Shown: positions 46,640 through 55,201, counted from the stretch's first letter. The stretch: DNA of 64,000 nucleotides from Flavobacteriales bacterium (GCA_016699575.1 CP064979.1:4340001-4404000), one strand, 5' to 3'. The notes: generated from the letters alone by a model not told the origin. Program-made: numbers and translations.

Positions 46640-47980
46640 TCACCTCCTCATCCCCTGCATCGCCTGCATCTGGCGCATCATGTTCTGCATCTTGCTCTTG
46701 TCCCCCATCATCTTCATCATCTTGCGCATCTCGTCGAACTGCTTCATCAGCTTGTTCACCTCCTCCACGCCGCGGCCGCTGCCCTTGGCGAGGCGGGCGC
46801 GGCGGCTGCCGTTGATCACGGAGGGGTTCTTGCGCTCTTCGGGCGTCATGCTCTGGATGATGGCTTCGATGCCCGTGAAGGCATCGTCCGGGATGTCGAT
46901 GTTCTTCATGGCCTTGCCCACGCCGGGGATCATGCCCATGAGGTCCTTCATGTTCCCCATCTTCTTGATCTGGCCGATATGCTCCAGGAAATCGTCGAAG
47001 CCGAACTGGTCTTTCGCGATCTTCTTGTTCAGCTCGCGCGCGGCCTTCTCATCGAACTGCTCCTGGGCCTTCTCGACCAACGATACCACGTCGCCCATGC
47101 CGAGGATGCGCCCCGCCATACGGTCCGGGTGGAACTCGTCCAACGCCTCCATCTTCTCGCCCGTGCCGATGAACTTGATCGGCTTGTCCACCACGCTGCG
47201 GATCGATAGAGCCGCACCGCCGCGCGCATCGCCGTCGAGCTTCGTGAGCACCACGCCGTCGATGTTCAGGCGCTCGTTGAAGGCCTTCGCCGTGTTCACC
47301 GCGTCCTGACCGGTCATGGCGTCCACCACGAAGAGGGTCTCCTGCGGCTGGATCGCCTTCTTCACGCGGGCGATCTCGTCCATCATCTGCTCGTCGATGG
47401 CGAGGCGACCGGCGGTATCGATGATCACGGCGGTGAAGCCGTGCTGCTTGGCGAAGGCGATGCCGTTCTGCGCAATGCGCACGGGATCCTTGCTTTCCAC
47501 CTCGCTGTACACGGCAACGTCCAGTTGCTTGCCGAGCGTCTGCAACTGGTCGATGGCGGCAGGGCGGTACACGTCGCAAGCCACCAGCAGCGGGCGCTTG
47601 CCCTTCTTGCGGATGTAGTTGGCCAGCTTGCCGCTGAACGTCGTCTTACCAGAGCCCTGCAGGCCGCTCATGAGCACCACCGTGGGGTTGCCGCTCATGT
47701 TCATGCCAGCGCTCTGGCCGCCCATCAGTTCGGCCAGCTCGTCGTGCGTGATCTTCGTGAGCAGCTGCCCCGGGCTGATGCTCGTGAGCACGTTCTGCCC
47801 CAGCGCCTTGGCCTTCACGCGATCGGTGAAATCCTTGGCGGTCTTGTAGTTCACGTCGGCATCCAGCAGCGCCTTGCGGATCTCCTTGGTGGTCTCCGCC
47901 ACGTTGATCTCCGTGATCTGCCCCTGGCCCTTCAGGACCTTGAAGGCGCGCTCCAGCTTGTCGTTGAGGTTCTCGAACAT
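46640..47980 (-). CDS. ffh: Signal recognition particle protein Ffh
   Basis: 446 residues. GTPase of the SRP that recognises hydrophobic nascent chains and delivers them to FtsY. N domain (1-95); G1 GLQGSGKTT at 106-114; DTAGR and TKLDGDARGG nucleotide motifs; methionine-rich M domain at the end (KMMKMMGDKSKMQNMMRQMQ) with the RNA-binding helix GSRRARLAKGSG. TACCTTCGC lies 18 nt upstream. No 4.5S RNA gene was found in the window. Confidence 0.96.
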   Translation of the reverse strand: MFENLNDKLERAFKVLKGQGQITEINVAETTKEIRKALLDADVNYKTAKDFTDRVKAKALGQNVLTSISPGQLLTKITHDELAELMGGQSAGMNMSGNPTVVLMSGLQGSGKTTFSGKLANYIRKKGKRPLLVACDVYRPAAIDQLQTLGKQLDVAVYSEVESKDPVRIAQNGIAFAKQHGFTAVIIDTAGRLAIDEQMMDEIARVKKAIQPQETLFVVDAMTGQDAVNTAKAFNERLNIDGVVLTKLDGDARGGAALSIRSVVDKPIKFIGTGEKMEALDEFHPDRMAGRILGMGDVVSLVEKAQEQFDEKAARELNKKIAKDQFGFDDFLEHIGQIKKMGNMKDLMGMIPGVGKAMKNIDIPDDAFTGIEAIIQSMTPEERKNPSVINGSRRARLAKGSGRGVEEVNKLMKQFDEMRKMMKMMGDKSKMQNMMRQMQAMQGMRR

Positions 47981-47998
47981 GGATCTATCGAAAGGACG

Positions 47999-48007
47999 GC
48001 GAAGGTA
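47999..48007 (-). promoter_or_regulatory. -7 promoter element (TACCTTCGC)
   Basis: Minus strand, 18 nt before the ffh ATG. Confidence 0.5.
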
Positions 48008-48009
48008 GG

Positions 48010-48598
48010 CGGGGCGGTAGGTTCACCACAGAGGCACAGAGGGCACGGAGAAATGCTGAGGCCTGAGGTCCTGGAGTGTTTGGGCGTGTCGGCGCCAGTC
48101 CTTCGCTTCGCAAAGCCTCCGCTCGGGAGCGCGCCGTCGGGTGCTGCGCTATAGTCCCGCCAAAACGGCCAGCGGCTGCTCGCGCTGCGGTGGCTTCCTC
48201 CGGTCGCCTTCTCGCTGCGGCATCCGGAAAGGCCTGGTTTGTCGGGAGCTGCCGCTTCACCCCCTCATGTGGAACAACGGCTGCGATCCCTTCGGGGTCG
48301 TGATCACCGCTGTCGCTACCCGCTAAACGCTGCGCCCCCTTCGGGGTCATGAATGATCGAAGCACAACGAGAAGCGTATCAGTGAAACAGCTGACACATG
48401 CCCAACAAGCCCGCTGCGCATTTGACCCCGAAGGGGTCCCAGCATTTAGCAAGCCCAGCCCCATCAGCATTCGACCCTGAAGGGGTCGCAGCCGGGGGGT
48501 GATCCCTTGCAACCTGATCCCACATGCCCGCATGCCCACGACGGCGCACGTAACATCACAGCCTCCTCATGTTAGCAAACACGCCGTGCATCCCGGGC
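48010..48598. repeat. Repeat-filled spacer with four CCTTCGGGG palindromes
   Basis: No gene is supported here. GGCACAGAGGGCACGGAGAA-type sequence at 48030 is a common dispersed repeat. Four palindromes of the type GACCCCGAAGGGGTC stand at 48285-48299, about 48335-48348, 48424-48438 and 48473-48487. The second and third, with their flanks (CTAAACGCTGCG... and ...CAGCATTTAG), form a larger inverted pair about 120 bp apart, a BIME-like doublet. Frames through the region are repeat artefacts. Confidence 0.7.
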
Positions 48599-48606
48599 TA
48601 CATTCG
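48599..48606 (+). promoter_or_regulatory. -7 promoter element (TACATTCG)
   Basis: 53 nt upstream of the ATG of the interrupted membrane-anchored gene; the only long leader among clear matches. Confidence 0.45.
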
Positions 48607-49076
48607 CCTCAATAATCCACTGTTCACGAATGTGTTGTCAGCATCCTCCACCGAATGGGATGAGACCAACCGAGATCATCGTTTCACTTGTCGTAGGTCT
48701 TGTTGGTGCCGCAATCTTCGCAGCCATACAGTCTTGGATAATTGAGCGAAGACACAGGAAGAAGCTGCTGCATCTTCAGAGTGCACCGGGTCAACTAGAC
48801 TGGCAGCATTGGGACATTCAGGACGGATTGCTTGCTGAGGCGCCGATAGAAGCATTCATGTCCATGCGGTACTTGAAGAACAGAGAATTCGAGATCCAGT
48901 GGACTGAGAAGGAAGCACCCAATCGCGTGGTCGGTACTGGCAACATCTATTTCGAGAACTACGTCGTAGGCAAGCTTTTCTTCATTTACAATGAGCGGGC
49001 GATCTACGCGCTTCGCGATGCATTCTACCGGACGGTCGTGCACAATGATGTCGAATACGATTCACTGTCTTCCGAG

Positions 49077-50463
49077 GGGTCTGTTAGATTAAGTGTGTCA
49101 CGATCTTGATCACTGATGTTGTTGATGTAGTTGGGTTTTCAACGAGGGGGTCTGGGGGAGACTGATAACGTGTTGATCGGTGTTGGCCAGTTGTGGATCG
49201 AAGCGCGGTCCGAAGAGCAAGCGTAACTCGGCTGCGATCTCACGCCAGGCGAAGATGGGCTTTGCGGCCATCTTCTCCACGATGCGCTGCTGGGCCAAGA
49301 AGAGCAGTTTGAGCAGGGCCATGTCGTTCTCGAAGACGCGCTTGGTCTTGGTGTATTTGCGCAACTGGGCATGGAAGCCCTCGATGGGGTTGGTGGTGTA
49401 GATCAGCCGCCGGATACGCTCGCTGTACCGGTATTGGCTGGCCAGAAGCGGCCAGTTGATGCGCCAGGAGTTCACCGCTTGCGGATAGCGCTCGCCCCAT
49501 TTGTCGCTGAACACTTCCAGTGCTTGCAGGGCACGCTCCTCGTTGGGTGCCCGGTAGATGGCCCGCATGTCCTTGACCACTTCCTTGTAGTGCTTGTAGC
49601 TCACGTACTTCAAGGTGTTGCGCACCTGATGCACAATGCACAGCTGGATGTCGCTCTGCGGGTACACCAGCGCGATGGCCTCGGAGAAGCCGCTGAGGTT
49701 GTCGATGCACGCGATCAGCATGTCCTCCACCCCGCGCTGGCGTAGGTCGTGCAGCACGCTCAGCCAGAACTTGGCGCCTTCGTGCTGGCCAACGTAGAGG
49801 CCAAGCAGGTCCTTGTGGCCATCGGGGCCCACGCCAAGGGCGGTGTAAACGGCTTTGTTCACCACGCGACCCTCTTCCTTCACCTTGAAATGGATGGCAT
49901 CGAGCCATACGATGGCGTAACGCGCTTCCAAGGGGCGCTGCCGCCATGCCTGCACATCGGCGACCACCTGGTCGGTCACCGCGCTGATGGTGGCTTCGCT
50001 CACTTCGATGCCGTAGAGGTCGCGCACATGGTCGCTGATGTCGCGCTGGCTCATCCCCAGTCCATAGAGCTTGATGATCTTCAGGTCCAGCTCGGCGTTC
50101 AGAACCCGTTCCCGTTTAGGCAGCAGCAGTGGGTCGAAGGTCCCGTTCCGGTCCCGCGGGGTGGCGATGTCCACCTCCCCGTGTGCGGTCTTCACCCGCT
50201 TGCGGCCGTGCCCGTTGCGCCGGTTGGCCTTGCCGGTGTCCTCTTCCAGATGCGCGCTCAGCTCTCCCCGTAGGGTGGCTTCCATCAGCCGTTTTACCAA
50301 GGGCGTCAGCACCCCTTCGCTGCCGCTGAGCGGCTTGCCCAGAAGCAATTGCTTCATGGCCTCCTTCTCGAAGGCTTCGTAATCGAACTTGTCCGTCTTG
50401 TCTTCCATGGGTCAGGGTTTGAAGTTCGCAACTCCGGCCTGACACACTTTACTGAACAGTCTC
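49077..50463 (-). mobile_element. IS256-family insertion sequence, copy 2
   Basis: 1387 bp, same element as at 35131-36517 but inverted. Its own 8-bp target duplication CTTCCGAG lies at 49069-49076 and 50464-50471. Because each copy keeps its matching duplication, the two copies arose by separate insertions and have not recombined with each other. Confidence 0.95.
49110..50408 (-). CDS. IS256-family transposase
   Basis: 432 residues, the same sequence as the protein of copy 1 (35186-36484), with the intact DDE set (IVWLDAIHF, ACIDNLSGF, IYTTNPIEGF). Presumably active. Confidence 0.95.
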   Translation of the reverse strand: MEDKTDKFDYEAFEKEAMKQLLLGKPLSGSEGVLTPLVKRLMEATLRGELSAHLEEDTGKANRRNGHGRKRVKTAHGEVDIATPRDRNGTFDPLLLPKRERVLNAELDLKIIKLYGLGMSQRDISDHVRDLYGIEVSEATISAVTDQVVADVQAWRQRPLEARYAIVWLDAIHFKVKEEGRVVNKAVYTALGVGPDGHKDLLGLYVGQHEGAKFWLSVLHDLRQRGVEDMLIACIDNLSGFSEAIALVYPQSDIQLCIVHQVRNTLKYVSYKHYKEVVKDMRAIYRAPNEERALQALEVFSDKWGERYPQAVNSWRINWPLLASQYRYSERIRRLIYTTNPIEGFHAQLRKYTKTKRVFENDMALLKLLFLAQQRIVEKMAAKPIFAWREIAAELRLLFGPRFDPQLANTDQHVISLPQTPSLKTQLHQQHQ

Positions 50464-50650
50464 CTTCCGAGCGTCTGATTCCAACAATGCTCCGTATGCG
50501 CTAATGCGACCGACGGCAAGACGTCTCCATTCCTGACTTGAGTTCCTCGATCATCCAACTAACACCCCGAACTGTTAATGTTGTTGGGAAACGGTTGAAG
50601 GCACGACTTGAACGCCAACAACTTGTGTCAAAGTTCTCCAGGATGGCCGC

Positions 50651-50875
50651 GATCTTCGCCCATGCGCTCCACATCCGACTTTCTCATCCTCGGTCCAATC
50701 TCCGCCTGCTCCCACCAACCCGCTCCCTCCACCACACCGCCCGCCAACGTTTCTGAGCATTCAGCCCTCACACAAACCATCGCTGCACCATAGCGCCCTC
50801 TTCGCCGGCTAGCGCCCACGATGCCGCCGCCCTGGGCACCAAGTTCACTGATGCCTAGGCCGGACCTGGCGACTG
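50651..50875 (+). pseudogene. Degenerate copy of the DUF4440-type lipoprotein gene
   Basis: Clear nucleotide similarity to the 5' half of the gene at 54637: ATCTTCGCCCATG start region, CTCCACCACACCGCCCG, GCCCACGATGCCGCCGCCCTGGGCAC. Stops (TGA near 50755, TAG near 50798 and TAG near 50861) and indels break the frame. The rest of 50505-50913 shows nothing else. Confidence 0.7.
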
Positions 50876-50913
50876 CTCCGCGTTTGTAACGCAACGTGTT
50901 CCACCGGCGTCAG

Positions 50914-52566
50914 ATGTCCACATCGAAAATCCCAAGCTTGATGCGCGCCCTCCTGCTGCTTCCATCCTTCATCCTGCTCTCCATCGCGCATGCGCAAGAG
51001 AACACGTCCGCCTACGATGCCGAGGTGCAGGCGCACTTCACCGCCGATGCGCCCGGCGGCGCGGTGCTGGTGGCGCAAGGCGGCAAGGTGCTCTACGAGC
51101 GGGCACTTGGCTTGGCCGATGTTCCCGCGAAGAAGGCGCTCACCACCGCGAACCAGTTCCGCATTGGCAGCGTGACGAAGCAGTTCGCGGCCGTTTCCAT
51201 CCTTCAGCTCGCCGAAGCCGGCAAGTTGAACGTGGATGACGAGATCCAGAAGTACGTGGACTTCCCCAGGAAGGAGCAGCCGATCACCATCCGGCATCTG
51301 CTCACGCATACCTCGGGCATTCCCAATTTCACCAATGGGCCCGGCTACACCCCGGAAGCATATGCCAAGGACATCGACCTGAAGAGCCTCATCGCGCTCT
51401 TCGCCGATCTCCCGCTGGAATTCGCGCCCGGCAAGCAATGGAGCTACAGCAACAGCGGCTACCTGCTGCTCAGCGCCATCATCGAGAAGGCCTCGGGCCA
51501 GCCATGGTCCGACTATGCGAACGAGCACCTCTTCGCGCCTGCGGGCATGAGCCACACCACGGCCTCGCTCGTGCAGGGGTCGCCCGCCGAAGCCCAGGGC
51601 TACGCCCAAGCGGAAAGCGGCTGGCAACCCGCCTTGCCGATCAGCATGTCCTGGCCACTGGGCGCGGGCAACATCCGCAGCACGGTGGGCGACCTGTGGA
51701 AGTGGAACACGAGCGTGTTCGCCGGGAAGCTGGTGCCGCTGGCGCGCCTCGCGCAGGCGCATCAACCTGCGACGCTGGCCGATGGATCGAGCCACCCGTA
51801 CGGCTTCGGCTGGGGCTTCGAGAACGTGCAGGACAGCCCCACGATCGAACACAACGGCGGCATCGACGGCTTCGTGAGCGCAAGCCTGTACCTGCCCACG
51901 GAGGACATCTACGTGGCCGTGTTGGTGAACCGCGAGAGCGGCGATGCGAGCCGCCTGGCGCCGAAGCTCGCGGCGATCGCCCTGGGCAAGCCCTTCGGCG
52001 GCCCTGAGGTAGCGCTCACCGAAGCCATGGCAGCAGCGTACACCGGGGTGTATGTGAACGCTGAAGGGGTCGAGCGCTACATCACCGCTGAGGGGAACAA
52101 GCTGCACGCCATGCGTCAAGGCGGTTCGCCCAACGCGTTGCGTCACCTGGGTAACGACCGCTTCCTGTATGAAGGCGATGTGATCACCCTCGCCTTCCAA
52201 CGCACCGATGGCCGGGTGACCGCCGCGCGATTCCTTTCGCGAGACAGCGACGAGCAACTTACCCGTTCCGACAAACCGTTGCCGAAGCCGCGCGAGGCGA
52301 TCCCGTTGAAGAACGCCGACCTGCAAGCCTATGCGGGTGAATTCGAACTGATGCCCGGATTCACCCTCACCTTCCGTGTCGACGGCGATCACCTGTTCGT
52401 TACCGCCACACGCCAACAAGAGATCGAGGTGTTCGGTGAAGCACCGCACAAGTTCTTCTTGAAGGTGGTGGACGCCACGATCGAGTTCCACCCGGAAACC
52501 GATGGCATGGTGAACCGCCTCACCTTCACCCAAGGCGGCGCGATGGAAGGGAAACGGATCAAGTAG
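50914..52566 (+). CDS. Serine hydrolase (beta-lactamase family)
   Basis: 550 residues from ATG 50914 (an ATG at 50941 is equally possible; both keep the signal peptide ending SIAHAQ). SxxK motif in IGSVTKQF, YxN in WSYSNSGYLL, and HNGGIDGFV at the KTG position identify a penicillin-binding-type serine hydrolase (class C beta-lactamase/D-aminopeptidase group). Residues beyond about 370 form one or two lipocalin-like beta domains (AYTGVYVNAEGVERYIT, AYAGEFELMPGFTLTF). Periplasmic; substrate unknown. Flanked on both sides by DUF4440-type pseudogenes. Confidence 0.9.
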   Translation: MSTSKIPSLMRALLLLPSFILLSIAHAQENTSAYDAEVQAHFTADAPGGAVLVAQGGKVLYERALGLADVPAKKALTTANQFRIGSVTKQFAAVSILQLAEAGKLNVDDEIQKYVDFPRKEQPITIRHLLTHTSGIPNFTNGPGYTPEAYAKDIDLKSLIALFADLPLEFAPGKQWSYSNSGYLLLSAIIEKASGQPWSDYANEHLFAPAGMSHTTASLVQGSPAEAQGYAQAESGWQPALPISMSWPLGAGNIRSTVGDLWKWNTSVFAGKLVPLARLAQAHQPATLADGSSHPYGFGWGFENVQDSPTIEHNGGIDGFVSASLYLPTEDIYVAVLVNRESGDASRLAPKLAAIALGKPFGGPEVALTEAMAAAYTGVYVNAEGVERYITAEGNKLHAMRQGGSPNALRHLGNDRFLYEGDVITLAFQRTDGRVTAARFLSRDSDEQLTRSDKPLPKPREAIPLKNADLQAYAGEFELMPGFTLTFRVDGDHLFVTATRQQEIEVFGEAPHKFFLKVVDATIEFHPETDGMVNRLTFTQGGAMEGKRIK

Positions 52567-52599
52567 GTTCGCATGGCCGCTCCCCAGGCCGCACCGATC

Positions 52600-53035
52600 A
52601 TGCGCCTCAGATCCCACCTGCTGCTCCTCGCATGCGCGGCATTCGCGCCAGTGCATCATAGCGAAGCCCAGTCGACATCGCCCCAAGTGCGTTCATCCGC
52701 TCAAGGCGAGCTTTCGGCCACCATCGCCGTCCTGGATAGCGCCATGTTCGCCGCCTTCAACGCCCACGATGCCGCCGCGCAAGTGTGGCATCCCGGGAGT
52801 TCTTGAACCATCTCCGTCCCTCATTCTCCTTCCTGCTGCGTTGGACCACTTCGCCGTAGCCACCGCTTCGTCGCGCGTGATCCGCCTTGCATGAAGAAGA
52901 AATAGTGGCAGATCTGTCGCCCACGAACTCCTGGGAAGCCACACCGCACCTGGTTCACCCCCGACCTGGAATTCTACCGTCCCGGCCGAAGAGCCGGGAT
53001 CTGTGTTTGACCGGCCTCGCGGGCTTCATGCGCCT
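52600..53035 (+). pseudogene. Second degenerate DUF4440-type gene
   Basis: Starts MRLRSHLLLLACAAF, a signal peptide. A 63-bp block (52718-52780) is identical to 54749-54811 of the intact gene and encodes TIAVLDSAMFAAFNAHDAAA. The frame then breaks; homology resumes at about 52947 (ACCTGGTTCAC...GACCTGGAATTCTAC) and, after a palindromic insert (CCCGGCCGAAGAGCCGGG, 52980-52997), at GGCCTCGCGGGCT. Exact identity over 63 bp between otherwise diverged copies suggests gene conversion or recent duplication. Confidence 0.8.
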
Positions 53036-53751
53036 CACGCAACAAAGCTCCTCGCCCACAAACTCACCCCTATCGCTATCGCGAAGCTGAGCAGTGTGCC
53101 GATGAGCACGTACTCGGTGCGCATGCGGTCGTGGTCGTCCTTCAGGTCGCCGAAGCGGAACACGCTCTTGGCGGCGAGCAAATAACCCACAGCTTCCAGC
53201 GCGTCGGCGAGCACGAACACCAGGATCAATAGCCGCTCGATGACGCCGATCCACATCCCCGCGTTGGGCAGGTTGTCCTCCTTCCCTTTCAGTTGCTCCG
53301 ACCAGCGACCGGTGAACACCGCGATGAGGAATCCCGTGGGCCTGGTGAGCACAAGGAAGGCAAGCAGCACCGCGAGCGTGCGTTCATTGAACCACGCACC
53401 ACGTAGATCGTCGAACGGCGTGCAACCCGTTAGCCATGCCCACACGGCCACAAGCACGAGCAGATGCGCGCACTGGTCGATCACGAACCACTTGGCGCTT
53501 TTCGGGTCCCTGTACGACTTGAGCAAGTCGATGCCGAGGTGCGAGAGCGCCACGACCAAACCGACGATCCATTGCGCGGGATCGCCGATAGCGACCACGA
53601 CGAGCGCACCGTGCACCAAGGCGTGCAGATACAATGCACGTGAACGATGGTGCTTTTCCGAGCGGGCCTTCACCCATGATCGCGGCTGAAGGACGAAATC
53701 GCCCAGGATGTGGGCGATCAGCAGTCGGAAGAGGATATCGAGGTCGGGCAT
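53035..53751 (-). CDS. DUF3307 membrane protein
   Basis: 238 residues. The N-terminus FRLLIAHILGDFVLQPRSWV is the DUF3307 signature, and helices follow through residue 235 (about six). The start overlaps the stop of the SatD-like gene (TGATG), so they are translationally coupled; this pairing of DUF3307 with SatD is widespread. Function is not established; an inner-membrane partner of the SatD-like regulator is likely. Confidence 0.88.
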   Translation of the reverse strand: MPDLDILFRLLIAHILGDFVLQPRSWVKARSEKHHRSRALYLHALVHGALVVVAIGDPAQWIVGLVVALSHLGIDLLKSYRDPKSAKWFVIDQCAHLLVLVAVWAWLTGCTPFDDLRGAWFNERTLAVLLAFLVLTRPTGFLIAVFTGRWSEQLKGKEDNLPNAGMWIGVIERLLILVFVLADALEAVGYLLAAKSVFRFGDLKDDHDRMRTEYVLIGTLLSFAIAIGVSLWARSFVA

Positions 53752-54467
53752 CAGCGCTTCAGGTGTGCCGCCACGACCGTCCCGTACCTGTCGAACATGG
53801 CTTGCACCGCGCTCTGATCAGCGCCAGCCAGCCGCTTGTGTACGGCAGGTTGCGAAATTCCAAGCAAGCCCGAGAGTTCGGATTGCGTCGCACCCTTAGT
53901 GATGTACAGGAGCATGGCCTGCGCCGATGCCGACGACCACTTTCCCACCAACGCGTCCAGCAGCCGCATCGATGTCCCGAACTCCGCGTCCACGTCCTCC
54001 CACGGTGTGGAGAGCGCGAGTCTTCCCCAGTTGCGGCCCAGTTCATCCAATGCACGACCGGAGTTGCGGTAGGCTTCACCATCGGATTCGACCACCTTGC
54101 CGGAGCGGTACGACACTGTGCCGACCCCGATCGCGATACGGGCATCAGGCAGGTCGTTCATCAGTATGGGCAAGCGCGCCCGGATCATTCGTCTGGCTAC
54201 CGTCCTGCCCACGGGTCGTCCGCCCTCCCATTGCCTTATGCGGGCTCGAATGGCCAGCGCGGCCTTCAGTGCATCATTCACATCCACCACCCCTTGGAAG
54301 CTATCACCCCGGTAGATCTCGAACGGCCTCAACACCTGGAACCCGCCTGCCTCAACAGCGGCCAAAGCCTGCTTCACCACCTTGTTGAGCACCGCACGCT
54401 CTTTCACTACGGTGCTCCGTACCACATCGCCCGTGATCACCGCTACGACTTTCGGTCTCTTTGCCAT
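53751..54467 (-). CDS. SatD-family protein with C-terminal HTH
   Basis: 238 residues from ATG 54467 (a GTG two codons earlier is possible). The N-terminal SatD domain reads VVAVITGDVVRS, FEIYRGDSFQG, RIAIGVGTVSYRSG and DGEAYRNSGRALD; the order of these blocks recalls a degenerate class III nucleotide-cyclase or polymerase palm (my inference). The last 40 residues hold a helix-turn-helix (QSELSGLLGISQPAVHKRL). Three palindromes spaced 29 bp apart stand directly upstream and are the obvious binding sites. TACATTCGG ends 5 nt before the start. Coupled to DUF3307 downstream. Confidence 0.85.
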   Translation of the reverse strand: MAKRPKVVAVITGDVVRSTVVKERAVLNKVVKQALAAVEAGGFQVLRPFEIYRGDSFQGVVDVNDALKAALAIRARIRQWEGGRPVGRTVARRMIRARLPILMNDLPDARIAIGVGTVSYRSGKVVESDGEAYRNSGRALDELGRNWGRLALSTPWEDVDAEFGTSMRLLDALVGKWSSASAQAMLLYITKGATQSELSGLLGISQPAVHKRLAGADQSAVQAMFDRYGTVVAAHLKR

Positions 54468-54472
54468 CGGCA

Positions 54473-54481
54473 CCGAATGTA
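54473..54481 (-). promoter_or_regulatory. -7 promoter element of the SatD-like operon (TACATTCGG)
   Basis: Minus strand, 5 nt before ATG 54467. The first operator palindrome starts 6 bp further upstream, where a bound protein would block RNA polymerase. Confidence 0.6.
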
Positions 54482-54487
54482 GCGACT

Positions 54488-54505
54488 ATAACCTCCAGAG
54501 GTTAT
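54488..54505. promoter_or_regulatory. Operator 1: ATAACCTCCAGAGGTTAT
   Basis: 18-bp palindrome with perfect 8-bp arms. First of three sites with starts exactly 29 bp apart; nearest to the SatD-like promoter. Confidence 0.8.
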
Positions 54506-54516
54506 TATCGATGATT

Positions 54517-54534
54517 ATAACCTCCACGGGTTAT
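54517..54534. promoter_or_regulatory. Operator 2: ATAACCTCCACGGGTTAT
   Basis: Same 18-bp layout, ATAACC arms conserved, centre diverged. Starts 29 bp after operator 1. Confidence 0.75.
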
Positions 54535-54545
54535 ACGTGAGAAAT

Positions 54546-54563
54546 ATAACCTTTGGGGGTTAT
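54546..54563. promoter_or_regulatory. Operator 3: ATAACCTTTGGGGGTTAT
   Basis: Third site, again 29 bp on. Located 74 bp before the divergent lipoprotein gene, so the array may control both directions. Confidence 0.75.
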
Positions 54564-54636
54564 ATGCATCCACAGCACCTGCTCCTGAACATCCTGCCCG
54601 GATCCTGCTGGGCCGAAGACCCTGCATCTTCGCCCC

Positions 54637-55122
54637 ATGCACTTCCAGTTAGCCCTTCTGTCCTTGGCCCTCCTCTCCGCTTGCCCCAACCAACCCGACC
54701 CATCCACCACGCCGCCCGTCAGCGTTGCCGTGAAACACGAGCTAACCACCACCATCGCCGTCCTGGATAGCGCCATGTTCGCCGCCTTCAACGCCCACGA
54801 TGCCGCCGCGCTGGGCACTTGGTTCACACCCGACCTGGAGTTCTACCACGACAAGGGCGGCCTCGCGGGCTACGACAGCACCATGGCAGGCTTCCGGCGC
54901 ATGTTCTCGCAGCCCACAACCGCGGACATACAGCGCGAGATGGTGCCCGGGACCCTAGAGGTTTATCCCATCGGCGAGTTCGGGTTGTTGGAGATCTGCC
55001 AGCACCGCTTCTGCCACACGGAGAACGGCAAGGAGGATTGCGGCACCTTCAAGAACAACATGGTGTGGAGGAAGGAAGGCGCGAGCTACAGGGTGAGCCG
55101 GGTGATCAGCTTTGATCACTGA
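54637..55122 (+). CDS. DUF4440/SnoaL-like lipoprotein
   Basis: 161 residues. MHFQLALLSLALLSAC is a signal peptide with lipobox Cys16. The body is a cone-shaped NTF2/SnoaL-like domain of the DUF4440 kind: AVLDSAMFAAFNAHDAAALG, WFTPDLEFYHDKGG, then a pair of C-terminal strands (KNNMVWRKEGASYRVSRVIS). Such domains bind small ligands or have varied enzymatic roles; no catalytic residue can be assigned. CATCTTCG stands 4 nt before the ATG. Intact member of a three-copy set (two pseudogenes at 50651 and 52600). Confidence 0.85.
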   Translation: MHFQLALLSLALLSACPNQPDPSTTPPVSVAVKHELTTTIAVLDSAMFAAFNAHDAAALGTWFTPDLEFYHDKGGLAGYDSTMAGFRRMFSQPTTADIQREMVPGTLEVYPIGEFGLLEICQHRFCHTENGKEDCGTFKNNMVWRKEGASYRVSRVISFDH

Positions 55123-55146
55123 GCGGCACATTGGACGGCAGCCACC

Positions 55147-55179
55147 AAAAACGAAGCCCCGGCTTCCGCCGGGGCTTCG
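55147..55179 (-). terminator. Intrinsic terminator of the cold shock gene
   Basis: 12-bp perfect stem (CGAAGCCCCGGC arms, 4-nt loop) followed on the minus strand by TTTTTGG, 23 bp after the stop codon. The clearest intrinsic terminator in the window. Confidence 0.85.
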
Positions 55180-55201
55180 AACACTTCGCGTGAACCGGGC
55201 C

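Larger units (their letters stand above)
48660..50504 (+). pseudogene. Membrane-anchored unknown gene split by IS256 copy 2
   Basis: The N-terminal 139 codons (48660-49076) have one membrane helix (IIVSLVVGLVGAAIFAAIQ) and a soluble domain of unknown family. The IS256 element enters at codon 140. Removing it and one copy of the 8-bp duplication restores the frame across 50472 to a TAA at 50504, giving an end SSERLIPTMLRMR. The original protein had about 150 residues; the interrupted version reads 10 residues into the IS. Only the last dozen residues are lost, so partial function cannot be excluded. Confidence 0.75.

Noticed and set aside
47985..48539. 184-aa open frame downstream of ffh
   Set aside because: It runs through dispersed repeats and palindromes; composition is Arg/Pro/Ala-rich and no family is visible.
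50845..52686. 613-aa open frame opposite the serine hydrolase
   Set aside because: Antisense shadow; all family motifs (SxxK, YxN, HNGG) are on the plus strand.
54488..54563. Three regularly spaced repeats as a mini CRISPR array
   Set aside because: The 18-bp units are true palindromes separated by only 11 bp, vary at their centre and have no cas genes; operator sites explain them better.
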